A stretch of 64,000 bases of DNA, from assembly GCA_935421135.1 (NCBI GenBank), contig OW285195.1, positions 14,708,158 to 14,772,157 of the forward strand, in the 5' to 3' direction. The notes beneath the pieces are model-generated. The model searched no databases. It had not been told where the DNA came from and was given only the letters and a program-made list of their open reading frames with translations. The stretch's first letter is position 1, and every line of letters starts with the position of its first letter. Made by a program: the position numbers and the translations under genes. Positions 13,001 to 25,000 of this stretch are shown one piece after another. Source of the stretch: Bugulina stolonifera. Lineage: Eukaryota > Bryozoa > Gymnolaemata > Cheilostomatida > Bugulidae.

Positions 13001-16000
13001 CTTCTAAACACCCTGCCATCATTCAACTGTATATAGAAACTTCTAGGAGTTTGAGCTAGCTCAACAATCTCGCCCTCAATCCAATTCCTATGACTTAGCT
13101 TCAACCAAACTTTTAAACCAACATAAAACTGCACTGCTGGCTTGCCTGTACTACTGTTAAAGGTAGTTCTCGCCTGGCGCTTCATAAAAATGTCCTCAAT
13201 CTCATTCAAGTTAAGGTGCTTGTGTTTCAGTTGTGCTGGTGCACAATGTAAGCCACCTCTTAGATTTCTAGCTTGCAAGAGAACTGCTGGTGATGGTAAA
13301 TTGTCACCAATAGGAGTAGAACGAAGGGTGAATAACACATCAAACAGAGACTGGTTGGACTCAAAAGCTTTCTGCAAACTGTTCTTTATAGTTTGGTTCA
13401 TCCTCTCGGCTAATCCATTTGACTGTGAATAATATGGACTGGTGGTGACATGCTTAATTTCATTATCCTCCATAAAGCATTTGAATTCATAGGATGTGAA
13501 ACATGTCGCATTGTCAGAGATGAGAATCTCTGGCTTCCCAAAGTCTAGGAATTGTCTTCTCAACAAAGAAATCATTTCGCTTGATCTGCCTGTCTTGAGC
13601 TCATTGCAACAGGGCCATTTAGAATATCTATCAACTGTCACCAGATATTGAACACCATTCAACTCAAAAACGTCCATGCTGACAGACTGCATGGGATATT
13701 CAGGGATCTCAAAATATTCAAGATTAGTGGATGCATTGGCCCTCATGTTCTCTTGGCATATTCCACAACCATCGACTAAGTCCTTGATTTGGCTATGGTA
13801 ACCTGGCCAGTAGACTGCACATTTGGCTCTTTCAATACACTTACTGGTGCCTAGGTGACCAGCATGTATCAGGTTTGCCACTTCTTTCTGCATTGAGACA
13901 GGAATTACAATTTGATTACCTCTCAATATCAAACCATCATAAACAGTAAGGTCATGTCTCACTGTCCAATAGGGTTTCAAAATATCTAGACAAAATTTCT
14001 TCTGCATAGGCCAACCGTCCTCAATGTGAGAGATCAATATCTGCATAGTAGGGTCGGATTTTACAGCTGTTTGCAATCTACCCTTAAAGGTTGAACCTGT
14101 CAGAATTCCCTGTGTGACTGCTTGAATCTGTTCAAAATCATTGTTTTGCAACAACTCTGCACCATCACAACTCTGTTCGGCTAGGAATGCACGAGACAAA
14201 GTATCAGCCAATACAAGCTCTTTTCCTGGCTTGTATACTAACGAGTAATCATATATTTGATTTCGCAACCTCATTCTCATCAATCTAGGACTCAAGTCAT
14301 TCAGACCTTTCTTCACAATGGACAACAGAGGAAGGTGATCTGTCTCCACTATGACATGCTGGCCATAAATGTACTGGTGAAACCTCCGCAGGCCAAATTG
14401 AACGGCTAAGAACTCTTTTTCAATTTGAGCATAGCGACGCTGAGTTTCTGTTAATGCACAACTGGCATATTCTACTGGTTGTCCTTCTTGAAGAATGGTA
14501 GCTCCCATACCATGCTGACTAGCATCAACTGACAATGTCAATGGTAGTAGGGGATCAAAAATCTTAAGAGTGGGACATGAGGCTATGACTGATTTTAGAT
14601 TTTCAAAAGACTGAGCATGTATGTCAGCCCAAGACCACTCGACATCTTTTCTCGTTAAATCTCTCAGCGGAGTTGTTAACTCTGATAGATTAGGGCAAAA
14701 CTTAGCCAGATAGGTAGCCATACCCAACAAACGTCTAATATCCTCCTTGCACTGGGGTGGAGGCATATTAACTACAGCCTCTACTTTGGCCGGATCGGCT
14801 TGGATTTTCCCCTCACTGATAATGTGCCCAAGGTATTTAAGTTCAGCCTGCCTAAACTTACACTTGGCTTCATTTAGCTTTAGATTGCTCTCTCTACACC
14901 TCTCAAGCACTGCCTTGAGGATAGCATCATGCTCCGTCTCTGTAGGAGCATGTATCAAAATGTCATCTACATAGCATTCTACACCTTGGATATCTTCGAA
15001 CAACTCTGTCACTGTTCTGGAGAATATTTCTGGGCTAGAGGAGATACCATATGGAAGACGTAAAAATCTATACCGACCAAAAGGCGTGGCAAACGTGGTC
15101 AACAAACTGCTCTCATGATCTAGCTCTATCTGCATGAAGCCAGATGTACAATCAAGTGTAGTGAACACTCTAGATTGACCCAATTTAGCAAAAATCTCAG
15201 TTGGAGTAGGTAGAGCATAATGTTCTCTCTTCAGATTTTTATTCAACTCCGAAGGGTCAAGACAAATTCTGAGAGAACCATTGGGTTTCAACACGTTTAC
15301 AATGGGATGCACCCAATCAGTAGCCTGCCTTACTTTGGTTATCGTGCCTTGGGACACCATGTGATCAAGCGTCTCTCTAAGCTTATCACGGAGACGGAAA
15401 GGCACTCTACGTGCGCTATGAATGACAGATTTAGGATCAGATTTCAACTGTAGAGCATGCCTGCATGGCAACTTGCCAAGACCTTGAAACACATCTGTAA
15501 AATCTCTAGCTACCAAATCAGACACCGAATCTGTGACATTAACTAACCCTAGTTCCTTACAACTGGGCAGCCCTAATAATGTGGTTTGGCCTGAGCATGT
15601 GTCTACTATAACAAATTCTATTGAGTAGAATTTTTTGTGTACTTCCACCAGCAGTGTTGTCCTACCTAATACACTTAGTTTGTGGCCACTAAATGTCACA
15701 AGTGCTTTAGTATGTTTATCAAAAGAAACTGTGCTACATGATTTTCTACACAAAAATTCAAAAGTTTTCTTAGGCATAACATTGCATGATGCTCCAGTAT
15801 CTACTTTCAATTGCAGTGGTAGGTCATTACAAAAAGCATTAATACACCATTCATTAGTAGTATTAGGTTTAGTATTTACTGCAAATGTCACATCATGATC
15901 ATTCTGCATCTCTGTTAGTTCATTGGTGTTGGTCTTAGAAGTACTAACTGTCTTACCTGAGCTTCGGCAAGCTCTAGCGAAGTGGTTTGGCTTATGGCAA

Positions 16001-19000
16001 CTTTTACAAACCTTGCCATATGCTGGGCATTGTCCTCTGGGATGATCAGTCTTACAGTATTTGCAGTTCTTAACTAAGCCATTGTTAGTGTCTGTAGTCT
16101 GTTGTGTAGATTTCTTATCAGGCTTCTGGTAGGTCTGCTTTCGAGTATGCTGCTGTTGTATTGCGTGAACGGACTTCTGGGCTTCGGGTTTCATATCTGA
16201 CATATATTGTTTTGTGGCTTCTGCTCTGCGACAAAGTTGTATTACTTTATCTAAGTCTGGGTTACCATCCAAGTTAAAAATGTCCTCACGTACTGTTTGC
16301 GAAGTTATACCTGCGACAATTCTGTCCATCAAAGCATTATCTTTTTCATCTTCATGGAAGTTGCAGGTCGTTATGAGACACCTCAGTGCGGTTAGAAAGT
16401 CATCAAATGATTCCGTTTGTTGCTGTATTCTACTGTGAAATTTAAATCGTTCGAACACTGTTTTTACCTGGGGTGCGAAGTGTGCTGTGAATTTTCCTTT
16501 CACGACTGCGACATCCTTTTTCTGATCTGCTGTAAGGTCAAAGGTTCTGTATATCTCCTGACCCTGTGCTCCTAGCAGTGTCAATAGTGTCGCTACTTGT
16601 ACCTCCCCCGACTTAGCACTCTTCTCCGTTGCTACCATGTAGCAGTCGAACTGTTCTAACCATTTCGTCCAACTGCGTGAATTCTCACTGGGGTTACCAG
16701 TAGAACTAATAAAGTTACCGGGCGGGCGTAAACCTTCCGCCATTGTTAATTCTTATTTTATAGTCCGTTAATAATGTAATCCATGTGTACCAGCTCCCCT
16801 CTTCCTGACACCATGTTATAATGTTGTATTGCACTATAAGTTGAGAGAGGAGTTGGTTTTGTGTTTGCTATTTATTCTATGTTCCTACATGATATACATG
16901 AATGTTTGACTGTCAGACTAAAACTAAAACTAAACCAAGATGTGTGTGTACAATACCACCAGCAAAACAAGGCTATTAAAATAATATCAGTAGTGTTGTA
17001 CAAAGCTATTAATACGATATTAGTAAATAATGTTCTACATTATAACAAATACCTCATTATTATTTGCAAAACTTCGGCTTTAATACGGTTTTCAAACTGC
17101 TTGGCTGGAAAAATTTTATATTGAGTGTCAGAACGCTTACTATTATGTGCTACAAGTTGAATGTTTTTCTAAAGTTTTAGTTTCGCAAGTTAACCTCTTG
17201 TTTCACAGATATGTGTGACGTGGTGGGATGCGACCAATCATGTAGAAGATATTAAATCTGATCAAGTGCAGCTGATTCTCTCAACCACCAGTCAGCCAGC
17301 GGGAGCCATGTCTGGATATGTTAAAACAATGTCCTCTTCAGTACTAGGTAAACAGATGCAGGCTGTGGCTATTATAGACAGTACGATGCTATAACTATCA
17401 ACCAGGCATTGTGGGTAAACTGTTCAAACAGGAAGTCTGTATTCCGACGTTCAAAACAGAGTTTACCATCTTATTCCATGAACGAAATATATTTGATGAG
17501 CCAAAATAGTTAAATATTTCTAATTGAGATGTTGCAATCCCACAGCGTCTTATATATGCCAGACAGATTACTCAGCAAAACAGCGCTTCAAGTAATTTTT
17601 CATGTAAATGCTGTACTTACATGTACACACGTCACAGTTGTAAATGTTTGAGCTCTTAGTGTCGTCTGCCAAGATTCTTCCCTTGAAAGTATCTTGTTAT
17701 CTATACTGTGTACTTACAGAGACTTTCTCTGCCCTAATGACTGGGAACCCAGGCTATGCTGCCACCCTGTCTATGGGGGTGGTACTATCAAGTGACTCGC
17801 TGACTATACGAGGGTCCGTGTCTGCACCTGAAGAGGTACACGGTAAACATGCCGTTACCATGGAGATCCTAAGAGACCGACGACTTCTTTTCACCGAGCA
17901 AGTTATTGTGGCATTCAGCTCTTATGTGAGTACCATATTTTTGTTGTTTAGCCGATTAATCTTACATATAGCTTGAGGTCATATCGGATAGCCCAAGTTT
18001 GGCTCTTGTTCAATGTTCGAAATCTTGATATATTTATCAAGGTGATAAAGTACGTTAGCAAGAATTCTCTAATAGTCAATGTCAATCTCTTAGCTATGGA
18101 GTGATGTTCTTGGTGCTCATATACGTCATAAAATATTATCCTATGATTACGTTCATTAGAAAGCGGAGGTTCTCGGATTCGATATGGTGGATAATTGGTT
18201 TGAAGTAAATTGATAGTAGGATGAGAATAGCTCATTGAAAGACGACCTTTCACCTGTACTCAACATGTACGGTGTTGATAGACTGCAGGTCTAATAAGCT
18301 CGATATCTGGCTCACTTCCAATATGCCACAAATGTAACAGCCCTTATCGGACACAAAATACCAATTATATCTTTTTGCGTCATGTTATATGTTTGTTTCC
18401 CCATATTCTATTTTATCATAATATTATGTTCCAGATTAATTCTAGGCCTTCCAATGTACAAATACATTCTAAAATACATACCTGTATTTTTGTAGGGAGG
18501 AGAGTTTCAAACAAAATGGAGCTCGTTGTCCACAGCTAGCTTGAAGCAGTTAGGGAGGGGACGATTGACAGCCACCCTCACTCTACCAGATGGAGTTGTG
18601 CTCTCTGGTCGTATTACTACTTTCTACAAGTGTGGAGGGCTAAATGCCCTGGTTACAGGACAGGATGCTGTACCCAAGTACACTACGATGGGGGTAGCTG
18701 TAGCCAAGTTCAACCTTACCCATAATGGGCAGATCAGTTACCAGGTAGAACTAAGTCTTATATATACACTTGTACATATATGCATATTTCTATATTATAT
18801 AACTTTGACAATCAACTTTAAATTTATAATTTTAATGTGTATTTTTTAACATTGTGTCCCTTACAGATAGAAATCAAGGATGTTGAGTCCAAGGTCACGG
18901 AGGTTGTTATCGAGACGGACAGGACTGCTTTGTCAGGAGGAACTAAAGTTACCCGTTTGGCAAGAGATATAAACGAAGAGATCATTATAAAAGTAAGTGG

Positions 19001-22000
19001 AACACGAATAGCTGCTCCTTGAACTTTGCTCAGAAAATATAAGCTTTAGTTTGCCTTCTGCTCAAAGGTTGACGATTGGTGGGAAATTGTGCAGCTAAGT
19101 TTGTGAAATAAGCCTTTATAGAGTCTAATATTACAAATTATAAATTATATTTTGTACATTCCCATTGAACTTTACTATGAGCTTTTCACGTTTGCTATCA
19201 GGCAAAGTTTACGTTAGCTTTTCTGTTTCACAAAACTGCAGTTTATAGTCATGGATTGTGGTTTTTATATTCTCCAGTATTTAAATTGAGTCTGGCCAGG
19301 TGTGTGATTCCATCAATGGGAAATGTAAAGTTTTAAAGTTAGCTCCGACTGCTTTGAGACTATATTCTCAATTTCATCTCTCACTTGATTGGCTAATTGT
19401 ACTTTAGATAAATGGCGTGTACGATAAGACTGATGCTACAATAATACAACAGCTGCTCGAAGGAAAACTATTTATTAACATACAGACGAGGTTGAGACCA
19501 TCTAGTGCCATGAGAGGACAAATCCTACTAATTCCTGTCAAAGATTCAGGTCAGTTTAATCATGTCGTTGTGTCTTGTGGTATGTGTCCCTAAACTACAA
19601 CACAATTAGCAAACTCTATCATTTCCCATTAAATTTTTAGCCCATACGCTGATGGTTGAAGGGGTTTCTGGGATGGCTGCCCTAGCCTGGTGTGATAACT
19701 CAAATTGTTCCCTAGCCTGTGATCTTCTCATTCCTAGAAGCACAGTGAGGCGAGACGCCTCAACTCAAGCCTATCTGCAATACTGGAATCAGAAACAACT
19801 ACTTGCTACCTTTACCGAAAGCAATCTGGTAAGTATTTCCCAACCACAGAATTTGAGGCGAGTCACGTCGCAACGTTTCCACTACAACATTTACTTTGTA
19901 GTAAAATCCGAACTTTGTCAAACTTCTCACTACTTCAGTGGAACATAAACTCTACCATCCTTTTGACGTATGCATACATTTACCAACACCATCATCCTCT
20001 TGGTATCAAATACAAAATTGGCCCATTTGTCATAAAAATATTTCATTGATTAAACAAATTGCCTCTGTGGAAGCGGAATGGTGTCTCCTTAGATCAGAGA
20101 TGGTGAATCATGTGTATTCACTAACCGCAATAAATAATCATTTGTCACTATTTAGTCCTACTTGGTTCTATGATAAATTATTATTGAATTTTATTTGTCA
20201 AATTAACACGTTAGTTCATTGAATAATTCGCAAAGTAAATGATTTAGAAGTGAAAGAAACATTAAATAGACTAGACTATCATGGAAAGTCAAATGTCTTC
20301 CTGTCACTGATTTATTAAACCACAGAAATTTGACCAAATATGACTAACAACTTTTCACCAATTTGAATCAAACAGAGTATAGAGTTATCATAATTGAAAT
20401 CTAAACCTAAACTTCTAATTTACATAAAAATGCTGTGTTGAACTTGCGTAAGTAATTATATTTGGATAAGATTAAGTATGACACCATGAAGCACCTGTTT
20501 GTTTAAAGACGATTATGTGCAGAAATCCCCAATGAATCTGTTGAAGAACTTCTTCTCTGGATTCGTTACCATATTTGTATTATGTTGTACGTGTTTACGT
20601 TGTATTATCGAAAATAGAGGAATAAAAAATTTTGAAATGTGTCTAGTACTACTTTAACATAATAATTATAGTAACGTTTCTTACCACTACCAATATACAA
20701 ATGTATTTTTATTCAAATATAGTTATGTGTAATGGAATCGACTCTTTTACAGATGGAAGTTTCTATTACAAAAATGGAGGTACTACAGATTGGATCTACT
20801 TTACCAACCCTCAGTGTTGTTACCAAAGATGTTACTCTATATGGACAGGTGTTTATTATATTACCTTATAAGGACAAATGTTCATTATATTACCTTATAA
20901 GGACAAATGTTTACTATATTACCTTATATGGACAGGTTTTTATTATATATTGTCTTATATGGAAAGGTACCCTCAGTGTTGTTACCAAAGATCTTACTCT
21001 ATATGGACAGGTGTTTATTATATTACCTTATGAGGACAAATGTTTGTTATATTACCTTATATGGACAGGTGTCTATTATATATTGCCTTATATGGAAAGG
21101 TAGAGTAATATGCGTTATGTAGATGGAAAGTGACATGCGAATTAATCTAAGCTGTAATCATTAGCCTTTACTTCAGCATCTTTCAAGTTGTCTTGTCATT
21201 GCTACATATCTGAAACCAAGCACAACTATGATACAGCTCTTGTCTTCTCTTGGCAGTTAAGCTTATAGCAAAGACAGTTAAAGGCAGTTTCCTTATTCTA
21301 TTCTAATGACCCAACTTTAATCAAAATAATCTAATGAATTTTTTGTTTGGCTTTAGGTTAGCATACCGGAGATGTGCTTTGAAGGTTCTGCTGGCCATCT
21401 GCTACCGTCAGCCGATCAGCAGCGTGGCTCCAGAAGAGAATGGATTGATACCCCTCTGGAGCTGGCACACAAATGCAGATATGATGAAAAGATTTACTCA
21501 GACGGAGAAAGTTGGAAACCAAAGGATTCTAATCTAGCTTGTGTTACATGTAGTTGTAAGGTAAGATAACTCTTAATGTTCGGTACATTGCATCTAGTGT
21601 TCTCCTGACAAAGGATTATTTAGACTTTTTGATATTGTAGACTCCTAGCTTTATCTGTAGATTTCTTTAAGCAAGCTTGTTATACATGTACATGTATGAT
21701 ATGTATGAACAAGACACCATACACATGGAGTAAGCGTGTGCTATCAGCAGTACAACAGTTGGCTATCGGCTTTATGCTCATCACGGCACTCACTAGCAAA
21801 ATATATTTCCGTAACTGATGATTTAATATCTATCTATCAAACTGGCATACCGCTACATACATGTATACAAGCTGTTTGAACCATTGCCTCATTAAATTAT
21901 TTGAAGTTATCTCATCTAACGTGAAATGGATTTAGATACATAATACGGATAAATTTATATTTATATTAAATAATATTAAATGTAATGCGATTGGTGTACT

Positions 22001-25000
22001 TTCTGTACTTAGAGAAACAAAGCCCAGTGTCACCCGGTCATCTGTCCAGTGGTAGAGTGTCCTAACCCTGTCACTCTACCAGGAGAGTGCTGTCCAGCCT
22101 GTCCTAAGCCAACAGACAACACGACTAAAACCTGCTTCTTTCCTGGAGACCACAGAGACCATGCTGTCGGCACAGTCTGGCATCCATTCATGCATCCGGG
22201 TGGATACTTTAAATGTGCAATCTGCTACTGCAAGGTGGGTAGAGTTTTGGACCTTCACCTGAGGTCTGCAACTGTAACTTGAATGTAGATATGCTAAGTT
22301 CGCAACTTTGCCTTACTTTTGTTTGACTTTACAAGGATATCTTCAATTTCTAATTTTGACTTAGATCAAACGATTTAGGATTTTTTGACCAGAATCAGCT
22401 CGTCTTCAGTGTTCAAGAAGCGACAACTCCAATATTTTTTCATCAAGCACATTTTATATTTCTAATAGGTAACTAAATTTACAGTCGCTATTGCTAATTA
22501 ATGATAATATTGTACAGAGTAATGGAGATGGGTATGACTGTGAGCAGACGACTTGTCCCGTTCTAGCTTGTCCCGAGCGTCTGCAGGAGACATTACCTGG
22601 TGAATGCTGTCCGTCATGTAAAGGTACGTTGGTTTGTCCACTCTGTAAGATACACTACCCTCTGTTGGTCAAATGGAATACCCTACCTGCTACATTACAA
22701 TGAAGTTCCCTATAGTATGTCTTCCCACCAGGTGGTTGTAAATAATTTTAAATGTCAACGACACCCCACTCGACTGGCTGGAACATATGACATGACTCTG
22801 CTCAAAGGGCCATTGCCTATCCTGTATTATGAATAATGTACCTATATATGACATTTTAGTCATAGTCTATCATATATAAATATAAAACATAAATAGATAA
22901 ACATGTAAATTATTTATGTCTTTCTGTGTTGCAAGTAAAGTCAGAATATCTCCCCCATCTTTGATTGATCAGGGAGACAAAACTGCTTCATTTAACATAA
23001 TGTGCTCTACACGATAATATTTCTTGTTGAATACAGAACAGACAAATGTCGGGACGATATTGAGACACAACACTGATCTCTCCAGAATGCAAGGGGATAG
23101 CGACAGTTACAGCTCTTGTAAAATCGGTGACAAACAATATGCCAATGGAGAAAGTTTTAACCCACAGATATCTTCTTTGGGAATGTATGGAAAAGTAGTA
23201 TGCACTTGTAATGTAAGTATGTATTTCTAACTACATGACTAGTATATAGAAAGCTAGCCTAAATTCTTCAATAGTGATGGGTATTGGTTGTTGATTATGA
23301 AGCTTAGACCAAGAGTCTTTTCATAGCCCAAGTACTGCAGTTATACCTCCTATCTGCGAGTGCAAACTCATTTCATTGGGTGATTTATTGGCCAATGAGA
23401 TGACTCCACAACCACCGGTATCTTATTCTGTTATAAACCGACTTTTCATCTCGAAATACCTCTCGTGTTATTCAAGTAAACCAGAGTGTTTTATTCCCGC
23501 AATAGATTACATAATTATATGTAATATTATCTAGTCATTGATACCGTAATTCATATTGCATATTAATTATTGTCAGTTTGTTTTCCACATTTTTAGAATG
23601 GTAAACTAAATTGTAAACCCATTGAGTGCGACTGCAGTAAAAAGATTTCACGTAAAAACCGATGCTGTATGAAGCAATGCGGCTTTACGGAATCAGGTAA
23701 GCGTTACCCTTGAGAACTATCTGCTAGCTGTCAGAATCAGATATTTTTGAGGAGTCCATTTTTATCAACGATAATAATTATAAAACTTAGCTGATTTTTT
23801 ATTGCATCATTTGGTATTACCATTTGGTGCATTGATCGAAGCAGGTATAATAAAACCTTTGATGGTTTCCTGGTGCTTATTTCTTGCAGTAAAAGTTGCC
23901 TTTTTCTCTTTGCCAAAACAAAATAAAGAAACATCAAGTTTGTTGTTCTGAACTAATTAGAAGAAGTCAAGGAGAGGGTGGGCAACGGAGGGAAGCGTAG
24001 TATGCAATTGCGAGTCATAATTCATAATGTAGGATTTCCCGAAGTTTATTGTATACTCAAACATTATTTTCACAGACTGCACCACAAAATCTCATCTACA
24101 GGTATATTATACATACATGTAGTACTTAAGTGTTCACACCCACACTGTTATGTTGTTATTGTTGTACTCACCTTGTAAAGTAGAATGATTTCCGCTTCAC
24201 AATGTTTTAATATTTTATACACAGCAGGACTTTGGGAAGGGTGTTATATTCTGTTATATTTTAGACGCAGAAATAAATTTAGTTTGCTACATAATATTGT
24301 GCACACACCCGCCATAATTATATATGTTAACATATCCCACAATGCTTAGCACTTCCCTTCACATTGTACCTACTAGAGGCAGCACGAAAATGATGTAGTG
24401 AAGAAATAATTATTTTATTAGAGACTTGTGATATGCAATGCTCATGGTAATTGTAATTCTAAAGTTGTCTCCTCGTTGTATGTCCTCTTTTGGGATGACA
24501 ACTTTTAATTAATATACGCCGCAGCTGTTAAGTGAATGGTCTAGAGCAGGGATGCCCAAATGTGTCCCCAAGGGACACAGTGTCCCTTTGCCTGGATTTT
24601 GGTGTCCCTTCATCACTTCCCAAATTTTGCATGCAAAAATGTCTTTCTATGGCTGAGCAGTGCTAGCAAAATTTACACTGCTCAAATTACAGTCAAAAAT
24701 ACATCACAACGTTAAAAGATTCTCACATTTGGAAATCCCAAAATATTTATAGCTGACATAAAGGTAGATTTCTGTCAAAAAATTGGAACCTACAAAAAAC
24801 TGATGGCCTGATTAAGAGCTGAATTGGCAGAATAAAGTGGAAAGAACAGCTACCCCAACGCATCTAGAATTGCTCTCAAACTGGTGATACTCTTTGCTAG
24901 CACTTTCTTGTGTGAGAGTTTGTTCAGTCACCTGAGCTACATGTACACGTATATTGACAACGAAAAATCAGGCATGACTGGCTGAAAAACATACCAGGCA

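Larger units (their letters stand above)
11071..17047 (-). mobile_element. Full-length Ty3/gypsy-type LTR retrotransposon, antisense in a chordin intron
   Basis: The element has two 234-bp LTRs that begin TGTTATAATG and end CATTATAACA. The target duplication AATAC is seen at 11066-11070 and 17048-17052. The element reads on the minus strand: 5' LTR at right, primer-binding site, one long gag-pol frame, polypurine tract, 3' LTR at left. It is 5977 bp long, of which 1246 bp is a later hAT insertion at 11416-12661, so the original element was about 4.7 kb. It lies between chordin exons ending 10292 and starting 17209, in the antisense orientation often tolerated in introns. Identical-looking LTRs and an unbroken frame suggest recent insertion. 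Confidence 0.97.

Noticed and set aside
20732..21103. 123-codon frame with LYGQVFII repeats
   Set aside because: It runs from a chordin exon into the tandemly duplicated intron. The exon ends at the donor at 20849.
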